Assembly: GCF_029338275.1 (NCBI RefSeq)
Contig: NZ_CP119789.1
Location: 186,001 to 250,000, forward strand
Source of the DNA: Haloarcula ordinaria
GTDB taxonomy: Archaea; Halobacteriota; Halobacteria; Halobacteriales; Haloarculaceae
Direction: 5' to 3'
Length of the DNA: 64,000 nucleotides
The position numbers and the translations under genes were made by a program. Position 1 is the stretch's first letter. The number at the start of each line of letters is the position of its first letter. Below the pieces are notes generated by a model. That model saw only the letters and a program-made list of their open reading frames with translations, made no database searches and had not been told where the DNA came from. This document shows positions 8,655-16,049 of this stretch, piece after piece.

Positions 8655-9755
8655 ATGTCAACGATTCCGACGGCAACGCGTCGGCGCGTACTCGAGGCGC
8701 TCGGTGCCGGGACCGCCGTGATGGCGGGGTGTGCCGCGCCGGGCGACCCGGACGGAGGACAGGCCACCGAACAGCCGACCGAACAGCGGACCGAACCCCA
8801 GGAACCAGCCATGAACCCTGCAAAGAGCACCGACGTAGACCGTGTCGCGGCCGACCCGACCGACATTCCCGACCCCATCGACCGCTCGACGCCGACGTCA
8901 CACACCATCGAGATGACGACCAGCGAGGTCGTCGCCGAGGTCGAGCCGGGTGTCACCTATACCTACATGACCTTCGACGAGCAGATTCCGGGCCCGATGA
9001 TACGGGTCCGCCAGGGTGACACCGTCGAGCTGACGGTCACCAACGAGTCCAGCAGCTCCATGCCGCACAACGTCGACCTCCACGCCGTCCGCGGAACTGG
9101 CGGCGGGGCGGAGGCCTCGATGGTCGCGCCCGGCGAGTCGGCGACGTTCAAGTTCAAGGCGACCTACCCCGGCGCGTTCATCTACCACTGTGCGGTCCCG
9201 AATCTGGACATGCACATCTCCTCGGGGATGTTCGGCCTGATCGTCGTCGAACCCAAGGAGGGACTCCCGGAGGTCGACAGGGAGTTCTACTTCGGTCAGA
9301 ACGAACTGTACACGACCGGCGCGGCCGGCGAGAAGGGGCACCACGACTTCGACATGGACGCGATGGCGGCCGAAGAGCCGACCTACGTCCTGCTGAACGG
9401 CGAGAAGTACGCCATCACACCGGACCGCTACGGCGCGCCGACCCTCGAAGTCGGCGAGACTGCGCGGGTGTTCTTCGTCACCGGAGGACCGAACCTCGAC
9501 TCCAGTTTCCACCCCATCGGCAACGTCTGGGACAAGGTCTGGCAACAGGGCGCGCTGGCCGGTCCGGCCAACCGGTTCGTCCAGACGACGCCGGTCAAGC
9601 CCGGGTCCGCCGCGGTCGCGGAGTTCCACGCCGAGGTGCCCGGCCCGATAAAACTCGTCGACCACGCCCTCTCGCGGGTCGCCCGCAAGGGGATGCTCGG
9701 CATCATCAACCGCGAGGGGCCGAAGAACCCCGAGGTGTTCGATCCCGACCCCTGA
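8655..9755 (+). CDS. nirK: copper-containing nitrite reductase
   Basis: Extracellular, lipid-anchored nitrite reductase producing NO for the neighbouring NO reductase. The 366-residue precursor has a Tat signal (RRR at 9-11) and lipobox VMAGC with Cys26. Copper ligands are all visible: HNVDLH (type 1 His, catalytic Asp, type 2 His), YHCAVPNLDMHISSGMFG (type 2 His, then type 1 Cys, His, Met) and SSFHPIG in the second cupredoxin domain. A Shine-Dalgarno-like GGAGG ends 8 nt before ATG 8655. The gene stands alone between a T-run and an opposing gene. Confidence 0.97.
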   Translation: MSTIPTATRRRVLEALGAGTAVMAGCAAPGDPDGGQATEQPTEQRTEPQEPAMNPAKSTDVDRVAADPTDIPDPIDRSTPTSHTIEMTTSEVVAEVEPGVTYTYMTFDEQIPGPMIRVRQGDTVELTVTNESSSSMPHNVDLHAVRGTGGGAEASMVAPGESATFKFKATYPGAFIYHCAVPNLDMHISSGMFGLIVVEPKEGLPEVDREFYFGQNELYTTGAAGEKGHHDFDMDAMAAEEPTYVLLNGEKYAITPDRYGAPTLEVGETARVFFVTGGPNLDSSFHPIGNVWDKVWQQGALAGPANRFVQTTPVKPGSAAVAEFHAEVPGPIKLVDHALSRVARKGMLGIINREGPKNPEVFDPDP

Positions 9756-9829
9756 GCTGAATGGGGGACTCGCTCGCCGGCCGTCGACCCTGTTTCTCGC
9801 CGTCGCCGACCAGCTCCTGACTGCCCCGC

Positions 9830-10381
9830 TCAGAACGGGTAGTCGTTCGTCTCCGCGTCCGGTTCCGGGACCTGCCCATCCCCACCGTCGGGGACCGTGC
9901 CGGTCTCGCGATACTGCTGTTCGAGCTGCTCGAGCGTGCCGTTGATGCTGCCCGACTGCGCGTGGTCGGACGCGACCCGTACGCGGACGAGGTCGTACTC
10001 GTGGCGCTCTGCCAGCCCGTTCCACGCCCGGAACGCGCCGACGGTCAAGGTGTCGCTCTGTGGGCAGAACTCGGTGGTCGGCGTGAACTCGGCCCGTAAC
10101 ACGCCGTCTTCCGCTGGGTCGCGCGCGTACCGGAACCCGGAATCCGGATGGCGGTGGTCGAGATTCAACCGCGCGAGGTTGTAGCCGAAGGTCACGTCGT
10201 AGACGCCCCGTTCCTCGAACAGGGCCCTCGCCAGTCGGTGGACGGCCGCGTGGTCGTCGCCGGTCAGCACCTCGCCGTCGACGAGGAAGGCACCGGGGTC
10301 CGGGAGCATCGCGGGTCGGAACTCGTCGTAGTCGTCGAATCCGTCACCGTCGCCGCCGAGGAAACGCGAGCGAAAGGACAT
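9830..10381 (-). CDS. uncharacterised protein of the denitrification island
   Basis: A 183-residue soluble acidic protein; I do not recognise its family with confidence. The central part (VHRLARALFEERGVYDVTF, then LRAEFTPTTEFCPQSDTL) is loosely reminiscent of MIP18/DUF59 metal-sulfur assembly proteins, with one conserved-looking Cys, but this is weak. The C-terminus is a low-complexity Gly/Pro/Glu tail. ATG 10381 was chosen because the upstream extension to 10444 would run through palindrome D. The start lies 38 nt from site D, divergent from the DUF2249 gene at 10468, so both are probably expressed with nirK and norB. No signal peptide or TM segment is visible. Confidence 0.75.
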   Translation of the reverse strand: MSFRSRFLGGDGDGFDDYDEFRPAMLPDPGAFLVDGEVLTGDDHAAVHRLARALFEERGVYDVTFGYNLARLNLDHRHPDSGFRYARDPAEDGVLRAEFTPTTEFCPQSDTLTVGAFRAWNGLAERHEYDLVRVRVASDHAQSGSINGTLEQLEQQYRETGTVPDGGDGQVPEPDAETNDYPF

Positions 10382-10419
10382 AGCTCGTTCTCGGGCCGCC
10401 AGCCCACAGGGGTTGTCGC

Positions 10420-10431
10420 CGAACACGTTCG
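10420..10431. promoter_or_regulatory. palindromic site D (CGAACACGTTCG) between divergent genes
   Basis: CCGAACACGTTCGG is embedded in a longer dyad with outer arms GTTGTC (10412-10417) and GACAAC (10433-10438). It lies 38 nt from the minus-strand start at 10381 and 36 nt from the plus-strand start at 10468, so one site can serve both directions. No good TATA box lies in either interval, as expected for activator-dependent promoters. Confidence 0.8.
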
Positions 10432-10467
10432 GGACAACACGCACCTCTCAGTGGGAGCAACGGACAG

Positions 10468-10710
10468 ATGATGCCAGCGACGACACTCGACCTCAGAGAC
10501 ATGCCGCCGTCCGACCGCCACCCGAAGATTCACGACGCCTTCGCGGCGCTGGAGGCCGGCGAGACGCTCCGTATCGTCAACGACCACGACCCGAAGCCAC
10601 TGTTCTACGAGTTCGAGGCCGAGGTCGACGCCTTCGACGGCGAGAACTACGACTGTCGTCGGATGGGACAGGAAAAGTACGTCGCCGACCTCCCGAAGAC
10701 GCATGCCTGA
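10468..10710 (+). CDS. DUF2249 domain protein
   Basis: An 80-residue protein with the DUF2249 pattern LDLRDMPPSDRHPKI, then GETLRIVNDHDPKPLFYEFEA. The family is common in denitrification and NO-response clusters of bacteria and haloarchaea; its biochemical role is unsettled. A second ATG directly follows the first (10471). It overlaps the downstream cupin gene by 8 nt and starts 36 nt after palindrome D. A second DUF2249 gene lies at 11287-11553 on the other strand. Confidence 0.88.
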   Translation: MMPATTLDLRDMPPSDRHPKIHDAFAALEAGETLRIVNDHDPKPLFYEFEAEVDAFDGENYDCRRMGQEKYVADLPKTHA

Positions 10711-11014
10711 CACCGACGCGACCGAGCACGTCTCGCTCGACAACCTGGCGGAAGGCAGTCGCCAGTCACTGTTCGAGGCCGGACCCAGGACCGTCCGGCT
10801 CGCACTCGACGCCGGCGAGGACGTGCCAGCACATCGACATTCCGACCGGAACATCGTCTGTCACCTCGTCGCGGGCGAGCTCGTACTCGGCCTCGGTTCG
10901 GAGACGGTCGCGCTGTCGGCAGGCGAGGTAGTCCGGTTCGACGGCGACCAGGACATCTCCCTGCGGGCCGAAACCGACTGCGAGGCGCTGCTGGTGCTTT
11001 CACCTGCCGTCTGA
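10703..11014 (+). CDS. small cupin-domain protein
   Basis: A 103-residue single-domain cupin. HRHSDRNIVCHLVAGELVLG carries the metal-binding first cupin motif (H-x-H and a later H) and GEVVRFDGDQDISLRAETDCEALLVL forms the second. It would form a beta barrel binding a metal or small molecule; the ligand is unknown. It overlaps the DUF2249 gene by 8 nt and so probably shares its transcript under site D. Its 3' end overlaps the convergent gene at 11000-11290 by 15 nt. Confidence 0.85.
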   Translation: MPDTDATEHVSLDNLAEGSRQSLFEAGPRTVRLALDAGEDVPAHRHSDRNIVCHLVAGELVLGLGSETVALSAGEVVRFDGDQDISLRAETDCEALLVLSPAV

Positions 11015-11290
11015 GCCAAACAGCGCCAGTGCCCGCTCGACAGCCGCGTCGTCGCCGTCGGCGGCGAGTCGTCGGAGTCGCCGTTCGGGCACCGCGAGCA
11101 GTTGGTCGACGAGCCGGTCGCTCAGTCGCTCGATGGCCTCGCGCTGGGCGTCAGTGAGCCGTTCCGCGTCGAGTTCGGAGAGTGCGCGGTCCAGCTGGTC
11201 CGCTCGAACGGTCTCGCCCCGCGTTCGAACCGCCGCGATGGCCCGGTCGACGTCCGTGTTTCGCGCCGGGTCGTCGGCGATCCCGGTCAT
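11000..11290 (-). CDS. free-standing glutamyl-tRNA reductase (HemA) C-terminal dimerisation-like domain
   Basis: A 96-residue helical protein. Segments such as VRTRGETVRADQLDRALSEL, LTDAQREAIERLSDRLVDQLL and RRLRRLAADGDDAAVERALALF follow the layout of the long dimerisation helices at the C-terminus of glutamyl-tRNA reductase, without the catalytic or NADPH domains. In the full enzyme this part holds the dimer together and contacts regulators. A stand-alone copy could modulate tetrapyrrole synthesis during denitrification (inference). Its ATG overlaps the stop of the upstream DUF2249 gene (ATGA), so both share the promoter at site E. ATG 11290 was chosen for that coupling. Confidence 0.72.
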   Translation of the reverse strand: MTGIADDPARNTDVDRAIAAVRTRGETVRADQLDRALSELDAERLTDAQREAIERLSDRLVDQLLAVPERRLRRLAADGDDAAVERALALFGSDGR

Positions 11291-11553
11291 TCCTGCCAGA
11301 TGGCGGTCACCGTCGCCTCGTCGGTTTCGACGGTCTCGTAGGCGTAGCCCCGCTGGTCCAGTTTCGGATAGAGATGCTGAGGGGCCCGGTCGTTGCGCTG
11401 GAGGAGGACCGTGTCGTCGCCGAGGTCCGCCAGCGTCTCCAGCGTCTCGGTCAGCGGCTCGGGCGGCCCCAGCGAGCGCACGTCCAGGTACTCGGTCGCC
11501 CGGTCGGTCGGTGCGTTCGTCGCCGTGAGGACGGTCTCGGTCTCCGTCGACAT
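11287..11553 (-). CDS. second DUF2249 domain protein
   Basis: An 88-residue protein with the family signature YLDVRSLGPPEPLTETLETL and a C-terminal strand pair YAYETVETDEATVTAIWQE. It is more divergent than the copy at 10468. It starts 38 nt from palindrome E, divergent from the membrane protein gene at 11643, and overlaps the downstream HemA-like domain gene by 4 nt. ATG 11553 was chosen because a longer reading would cross palindrome E. Confidence 0.82.
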   Translation of the reverse strand: MSTETETVLTATNAPTDRATEYLDVRSLGPPEPLTETLETLADLGDDTVLLQRNDRAPQHLYPKLDQRGYAYETVETDEATVTAIWQE

Positions 11554-11591
11554 ACCCGGAGGTTGGTGCCGTCCCGTCCCCGATGTTTTCC

Positions 11592-11603
11592 CGAACACGT
11601 TCG
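11592..11603. promoter_or_regulatory. palindromic site E (CGAACACGTTCG) between divergent genes
   Basis: CCGAACACGTTCGG has the same core as site D. It lies 38 nt from the minus-strand ATG at 11553 and 39 nt from the plus-strand ATG at 11643, a second symmetrical bidirectional arrangement. Confidence 0.8.
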
Positions 11604-11642
11604 GCCACACGTCCAGCAGGCCGGCGCGACTACGCGTCGAAC

Positions 11643-12953
11643 ATGAGCGCCGTTCCGGATGCCGTCGATTCGGACGCTGGCCCGCCGATGACCGTCCCAC
11701 TGCGCCATTTCGTCGTCGCGCTGGCTTTCCTCGTCTCCGGCGTGGCGGTCGGCTGGGTGACAGGCCGTCGAGGCCACCTCGCACAGGTCCACCTCCTGCT
11801 GGCGGGCTGGGTGTGTCTCACCATCATGGGCGCGATGACGCAGTTCGTCCCGGTCTGGTCGGGCGTCACACTCCACTCCCGGCGACTGGCGATCGTCCAG
11901 CTCCCACTGGCAGCGGCTGGATTCGGCGGGCTCGCAGTGGGCTTCCTCGCCGGGAAACCCGCCGTACTCCCGGTCGCGGGCGCCGTCGCCGTCGTCGGTG
12001 TCTGGACCTTCGTCTACAACGTCGGTCGGACGCTCGCCGCCGCAGAGCGGGACGTGACGACCACCCACTTCGCGGTGGCGCTGGGCTGGTTCATCGTGCT
12101 CACGCTGCTCGGCCTCGCGCTGGCGATGGACCACGCGACGGGCGTGTTCGACGGGAGCGGACTCGTTTGGGGCCGTCTCCTGATGACTCACGCCACAGTC
12201 GCCGTCTTCGGGGCGATGCTGACCACCGTCGCCGGGGCGCTCGCCCAGCTCGTCCCGATGTTCACGCAGACGGGAGCCACCCGGTTCCGTCGGGTCCTCC
12301 AGCGGTTCGAGACCGTCACCTACCCTGCTGGCGTCGCCATGCTCGCCGGCGGTCGGCTCGTGGGGATGGCGTCGCTGGCACGCGTCGGTGGGCTGGTGGT
12401 CGCGGCCGGACTGGGGTCGGTCGCGCTCGTCGTCGCAGAGCGGCTCTACCGGGCGAACGTGGCGTGGAGCACGATGCTGCAGCGGTACGCCGTCGCCACC
12501 GTCGCGCTCGCGTGCTGGACGCCACTCGCGACCATCGCGTGGCTCCGTACCCCGCTCGCCTACGGCACACTGTTCGGGCATCCCGCGACCGGCGCGCTCC
12601 TGCTGGTCGGTGGCGTCGGGTTCGTCGTCGTCGGCACGCTGTACCACGTCGTCCCGTTCATCGTCTGGGTGCACCGCTACAGCGACCGGCTGGGATTCGA
12701 GCACGTGCCCGCCGTCGCGGACCTCTACGACAGTCGGGTCGCCGCTGCCGACGGCCTCGTGATGGCACTCGCCGGGGCGCTCGCCGTCGCCCACGAGGCA
12801 GGCGCGGCACCGCCGGTGGCGAGTCTGAGCGCTGGTATCCTCGCGTTCGTGGGCACAGTGCTCTTCGCGGGCAATCTCGTGCGAGTCGTCGTCGTTCACA
12901 GCCCACAGGCACTCCCCGTGTTGGTGGGCAGTCGAATCGCGACCGAACAGTGA
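11643..12953 (+). CDS. multi-spanning membrane protein resembling haem-copper oxidase subunit I / NnrS-type proteins
   Basis: A 436-residue protein with about 12 hydrophobic helices. Several membrane histidines sit where a haem protein of the subunit-I type would have them: HLAQVHLLLAGWV near residue 50, LMTHATVAVFGAM near residue 185 and LYHVVPFIVWVHRY near residue 340. It lacks the full copper-site signature, so it is not a normal oxidase or NO reductase. Related membrane proteins occur in denitrification clusters and are thought to take part in NO stress or metal and haem handling; the exact function is unknown. Site E lies 39 nt upstream; the regulator gene with sites F and G follows. Confidence 0.8.
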   Translation: MSAVPDAVDSDAGPPMTVPLRHFVVALAFLVSGVAVGWVTGRRGHLAQVHLLLAGWVCLTIMGAMTQFVPVWSGVTLHSRRLAIVQLPLAAAGFGGLAVGFLAGKPAVLPVAGAVAVVGVWTFVYNVGRTLAAAERDVTTTHFAVALGWFIVLTLLGLALAMDHATGVFDGSGLVWGRLLMTHATVAVFGAMLTTVAGALAQLVPMFTQTGATRFRRVLQRFETVTYPAGVAMLAGGRLVGMASLARVGGLVVAAGLGSVALVVAERLYRANVAWSTMLQRYAVATVALACWTPLATIAWLRTPLAYGTLFGHPATGALLLVGGVGFVVVGTLYHVVPFIVWVHRYSDRLGFEHVPAVADLYDSRVAAADGLVMALAGALAVAHEAGAAPPVASLSAGILAFVGTVLFAGNLVRVVVVHSPQALPVLVGSRIATEQ

Positions 12954-12966
12954 GGACGTGCCTGCC

Positions 12967-12978
12967 CGAACATGTTCG
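12967..12978. promoter_or_regulatory. palindromic site F (CGAACATGTTCG) upstream of the HTH regulator
   Basis: The core sits in a perfect 16-nt palindrome CCCGAACATGTTCGGG (12965-12980) and ends 43 nt before ATG 13022. It is the best match in the island. Confidence 0.8.
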
Positions 12979-13001
12979 GGAACAGTTATCCGGCGTCACG
13001 C

Positions 13002-13013
13002 CGAACATATTCG
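13002..13013. promoter_or_regulatory. palindromic site G (CGAACATATTCG) overlapping the regulator's promoter
   Basis: GCCGAACATATTCGGC (13000-13015) is palindromic in its outer 6-nt arms and ends only 8 nt before ATG 13022. In a leaderless gene this covers the -20 to -9 region, so binding here should block transcription. Sites F and G are 35 bp apart centre to centre, suggesting activation from F and feedback repression from G (inference). Confidence 0.7.
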
Positions 13014-13021
13014 GCTAGACG

Positions 13022-13669
13022 ATGCCCCGCGCCGAACTCACGCTCACGGTGCCCGACGACACGTGGATTGGCGACGTCACCCGCCGGTACGACGAGGCGA
13101 CGGTCCGAATCCTATCGGCGTTCGCCGACGGCGACACCGGCGTCGGGCTCGCCGAAGTCACCGCAGAGGACCTACCCGCACTGCTGAGCGACATCGAGAC
13201 GGACGACGCCGTCGACTCGCTCGAACTGCTCGGCCACCGGGACGAGACCGCGCTGATACAGTTCGAGACCACCGCACCGCTGCTGCTGTTTCCGGTCCAC
13301 AGCTCGGGCGTGCCACTGGAGATGCCGTTCACCATCCAGGACGGCGAGGCCCGGTGGGACATCACCGCGCCCCAGAGCCGACTCTCGAAGCTGGGTGAGC
13401 AGCTGGAGGCGTTCGGCATCCCGTTCAACGTCGAACGAATCGAACAGCGGGTCGAGTCCGACCGCCTCCTGACCGAGCGCCAGCGCGAACTCGTCGACGC
13501 CGCCGTCGAGTCGGGGTACTACGACACGCCCCGCCAGTGCTCGCTGACCGACCTCTCGGAACGGGTCGGGCTCGCGAAATCGACCTGTAGCGAGACGCTC
13601 CACCGTGCCGAGGAACAGATAATCAAGGAATTCATCGCGGACGAGGCGGACGGACGGTCGCTCTTCTGA
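13022..13669 (+). CDS. Bat-type HTH_10 transcription regulator of the denitrification island
   Basis: A 215-residue regulator. The C-terminal ~60 residues (LLTERQRELVDAAVESGYYDTPRQCSLTDLSERVGLAKSTCSETLHRAEEQIIKEF) are the bacterio-opsin-activator HTH domain. The N-terminal ~145 residues form an unassigned sensor part. Haloarchaeal anaerobic regulators NarO and DmsR belong to this family. As I recall, NarO has an N-terminal cysteine cluster; this protein has only two Cys, both near the HTH, so it may sense something else or be a sister regulator. It is the only transcription factor gene in the island and carries two palindromes in its own promoter, so it probably binds sites A-G. Confidence 0.85.
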   Translation: MPRAELTLTVPDDTWIGDVTRRYDEATVRILSAFADGDTGVGLAEVTAEDLPALLSDIETDDAVDSLELLGHRDETALIQFETTAPLLLFPVHSSGVPLEMPFTIQDGEARWDITAPQSRLSKLGEQLEAFGIPFNVERIEQRVESDRLLTERQRELVDAAVESGYYDTPRQCSLTDLSERVGLAKSTCSETLHRAEEQIIKEFIADEADGRSLF

Positions 13670-13723
13670 CGAGCGAGACACCCGTCCCACGTCCTGTCGT
13701 CTCGGCAGCCTCGCGGTCGCCGC

Positions 13724-15361
13724 TCACTCCTCCCGTCGCAGTCGGGCGACGACGAATTCCCGGTCGAGTTTCGCGACGAACGGACCGAGCTGGGGGCCCT
13801 GCGTGTCGTCGAACAGCAGGCGGTAGCCAGCCGAGAAGAAGTCGGCGATGTCGATGTCGTGGCGCTTGGCCGTCTCGTAGATCTCGCCCTGAATCGCGTC
13901 GCCGTCGTGGCCCTCGGCGACGAACGCAGCGAGTTCGTCGAGTGCCGCTTCCGTCTCGGGGTCGAAGTCCACGTCGGGCAGTTCGGTCCGCTTGAGCTCG
14001 TAGTCGAACTCGTTGCCGGTCCGGCGGGCCCAGTTCCGGGCGCGTTCGACCCGCGCCAGCGCGCCCTCGACGACCCACTCGGGGGCGTCGTCAGGGATGT
14101 GGCCCTCCTTCCGGGCGATGTCCTCGCGCAGGTCGGGGTCGTCGGTCATCCCCAGGACGGCGGCGAAGGTGTAGGGGATGCGCACCCGTTCTTCGCGGGG
14201 GTCGTCGACGACCATCGGGTACGCGCGCTCGGCGAGTTCCCGTTCGTCGTCGCTGGCGTCGTCCTCCCCGAAGTAGGTGGCCTCGAACGCGTCGAACTCG
14301 TCGACCAGCTGGTCGACGTGCTCGACTGAGAAGTCGCGCTGCTTGCGTGGGTTCTTCACGAAGAAGTACTTGAACACCTCCGGTTCGAGCAGGTCCAGAA
14401 CCTCGTCGACGGTGACGACGTTGCCCGACGAGGAGGAGAGCGGCTCGCCGTCGAGCGTGAACCACTCGTACACCATCGGCACCGGCGGCTGGATGTCCAG
14501 TACGTTCTCGGCGATGTCCTCGCCGGAGGGCCAGGAACCTTCGGCGTGGTCCTTCCCGAACGGCTCGAAATCGACACCCAGAATCTCCCACTGGGCGGGC
14601 CACTCGAAGCGCCAGGGGAGCTTGCCGTCCCGGAGCGAGGCGACGCCCTCGTGACCACACCCCTCGATGGTCTGGTCGCCGGCCTCGACGTCCGCACAGA
14701 CGTAGTGGACCTCGCCGGCCTCGAGGTCGACCTCGGTGACGCCCTCTGTCAGCTTCCCGCAGTCCGCACACTGGGGGACGAACGGGACATAGTCCGCGTC
14801 GACCTTGTTCTGGTAGTCTGCGAGCACGTCGCGGGCCCGGTCCGCGCGTTCGAGCACCCGGCGGGTGACAGCCTCGAACTCGCCGTCGGCGTACAGCTCG
14901 GTATTGGAGACGAACTCGACGTCCACACCCACGAGTTCGGCGCTCTTCTTCAGCAGGTTCGTGAAGTGCGCGCCGTAGGAGTCACAGCAGCCGAACGGGT
15001 CCGGGATGTCCGTGTAGGGCTTGCCGAGGTTCCGACCGAGCGCGCCGGCGTCCACCTCGCCCAGGCCGACGATGTTCCACTCCAGGTCGGCGAGTTGTCG
15101 AGGCACTTTCCGCAGCCGGTCCTTGTCGTCGGCGGTGAACACCTGCCGAACCTCGTGGCCCCGGTCGCGGAGCGCCTCGGCGACGAAGTAGCCCCGCATT
15201 ATCTCGTTGAAGTGACCGATGTGGGGGACCCCGGAGGGAGAGACGCCGCCCTTCACGACGATTGGGTCCTCGGGATTGCGGGCCTCGACGGCGTCGGCGA
15301 CCGAGTCCGCCCAGAACGCCCGCCGCCCGCCACGGCCGACCTCGTACGGGTCTTCGGCCAT
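13724..15361 (-). CDS. lysS: lysyl-tRNA synthetase, class I
   Basis: Class I (archaeal-type) LysRS, 545 residues. The HIGH motif is in PSGVPHIGHFNE near residue 48 and the KMSKS-equivalent is LSSSSGN near residue 295. Cysteine pairs around residues 200-245 (CADCGK, CADVEAGDQTIEGCGHEG) form the zinc-binding insertion. The C-terminal helical region binds the anticodon. It lies one base downstream of the UMP kinase gene on the same strand, so the two are co-transcribed. I chose ATG 15361 because the N-terminus MAEDPYEVGRGGRRAFWAD matches the family and a longer reading overlaps pyrH. Confidence 0.96.
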   Translation of the reverse strand: MAEDPYEVGRGGRRAFWADSVADAVEARNPEDPIVVKGGVSPSGVPHIGHFNEIMRGYFVAEALRDRGHEVRQVFTADDKDRLRKVPRQLADLEWNIVGLGEVDAGALGRNLGKPYTDIPDPFGCCDSYGAHFTNLLKKSAELVGVDVEFVSNTELYADGEFEAVTRRVLERADRARDVLADYQNKVDADYVPFVPQCADCGKLTEGVTEVDLEAGEVHYVCADVEAGDQTIEGCGHEGVASLRDGKLPWRFEWPAQWEILGVDFEPFGKDHAEGSWPSGEDIAENVLDIQPPVPMVYEWFTLDGEPLSSSSGNVVTVDEVLDLLEPEVFKYFFVKNPRKQRDFSVEHVDQLVDEFDAFEATYFGEDDASDDERELAERAYPMVVDDPREERVRIPYTFAAVLGMTDDPDLREDIARKEGHIPDDAPEWVVEGALARVERARNWARRTGNEFDYELKRTELPDVDFDPETEAALDELAAFVAEGHDGDAIQGEIYETAKRHDIDIADFFSAGYRLLFDDTQGPQLGPFVAKLDREFVVARLRREE

Positions 15362-15362
15362 C

Positions 15363-16049
15363 TCAGGCCCCCGGGAGGATAGTCGTGCCGTCCACCTCGT
15401 CGTTCTGGACGGCCCGTCGGACGCGGTCCGGGTCGGTCCCGTCGAGGACGACCGCTTCGATGCCCGAGCGCTGGATGACCTTCGCAGCAAGCAGGTCGAC
15501 GGGCGCGTTGCTCCCGGCGTTCATCTCGTTCCCGACGACGATGTCGACCAGCTCGTCGGCGGTGAGTTCGTCGAAGCGGGTCGCGTCGGGGTCCTGGTTC
15601 GGGTCGGCGTCGTAGACGCCGGGGACCGACGTCGCGTAGACGAGCAGGTCAGCGTCGACGTACTCGGCGAACGACGCGGCGACCGCGTCGGTCGTCTGGG
15701 CGGCGACGATACCGCCGAGGACCGGCACTTCACCCCGGCGCATGACTGCGCGGCCTTCGTCGTAGCTCTCGGCCGGCGCCGGCGCCGCGAGGTCGTCGAG
15801 TGCGGCCGTCAACAGGCGGCCGTTCAGCCGCGTGACGGCGATGCCCAGCTGGTCGAGCTCGATTTCGTTTGCGCCCAGTTCACGAGCGGTCTCGATGTAC
15901 TCCCGCGCGGTCGGTCCGCCGCCCACGACGGCGCCGAGGCGGTGACCCGCGTCCACGAGCGTCTGGACCACGTCCGCGTAGGCTTCGACTCGGTCCGGTT
16001 CGAGGTCGGGAGCCAGGACGCTCCCGCCGACGGAGACGACGACTTTCAT
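15363..16049 (-). CDS. pyrH: UMP kinase (archaeal type)
   Basis: Amino-acid-kinase-fold enzyme phosphorylating UMP to UDP. The 228-residue product begins MKVVVSVGGSVLAP, has the glycine-rich GAVVGGGPTAREYI, and a nucleotide-binding segment LLVYATSVPGVYDADPNQDPDA. The length matches the archaeal family. A TTAA-containing promoter element (CTTAAG, 16074-16079) lies about 27 nt before the start codon on the minus strand, suggesting a leaderless transcript. lysS follows after a 1-nt gap. Confidence 0.95.
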   Translation of the reverse strand: MKVVVSVGGSVLAPDLEPDRVEAYADVVQTLVDAGHRLGAVVGGGPTAREYIETARELGANEIELDQLGIAVTRLNGRLLTAALDDLAAPAPAESYDEGRAVMRRGEVPVLGGIVAAQTTDAVAASFAEYVDADLLVYATSVPGVYDADPNQDPDATRFDELTADELVDIVVGNEMNAGSNAPVDLLAAKVIQRSGIEAVVLDGTDPDRVRRAVQNDEVDGTTILPGA

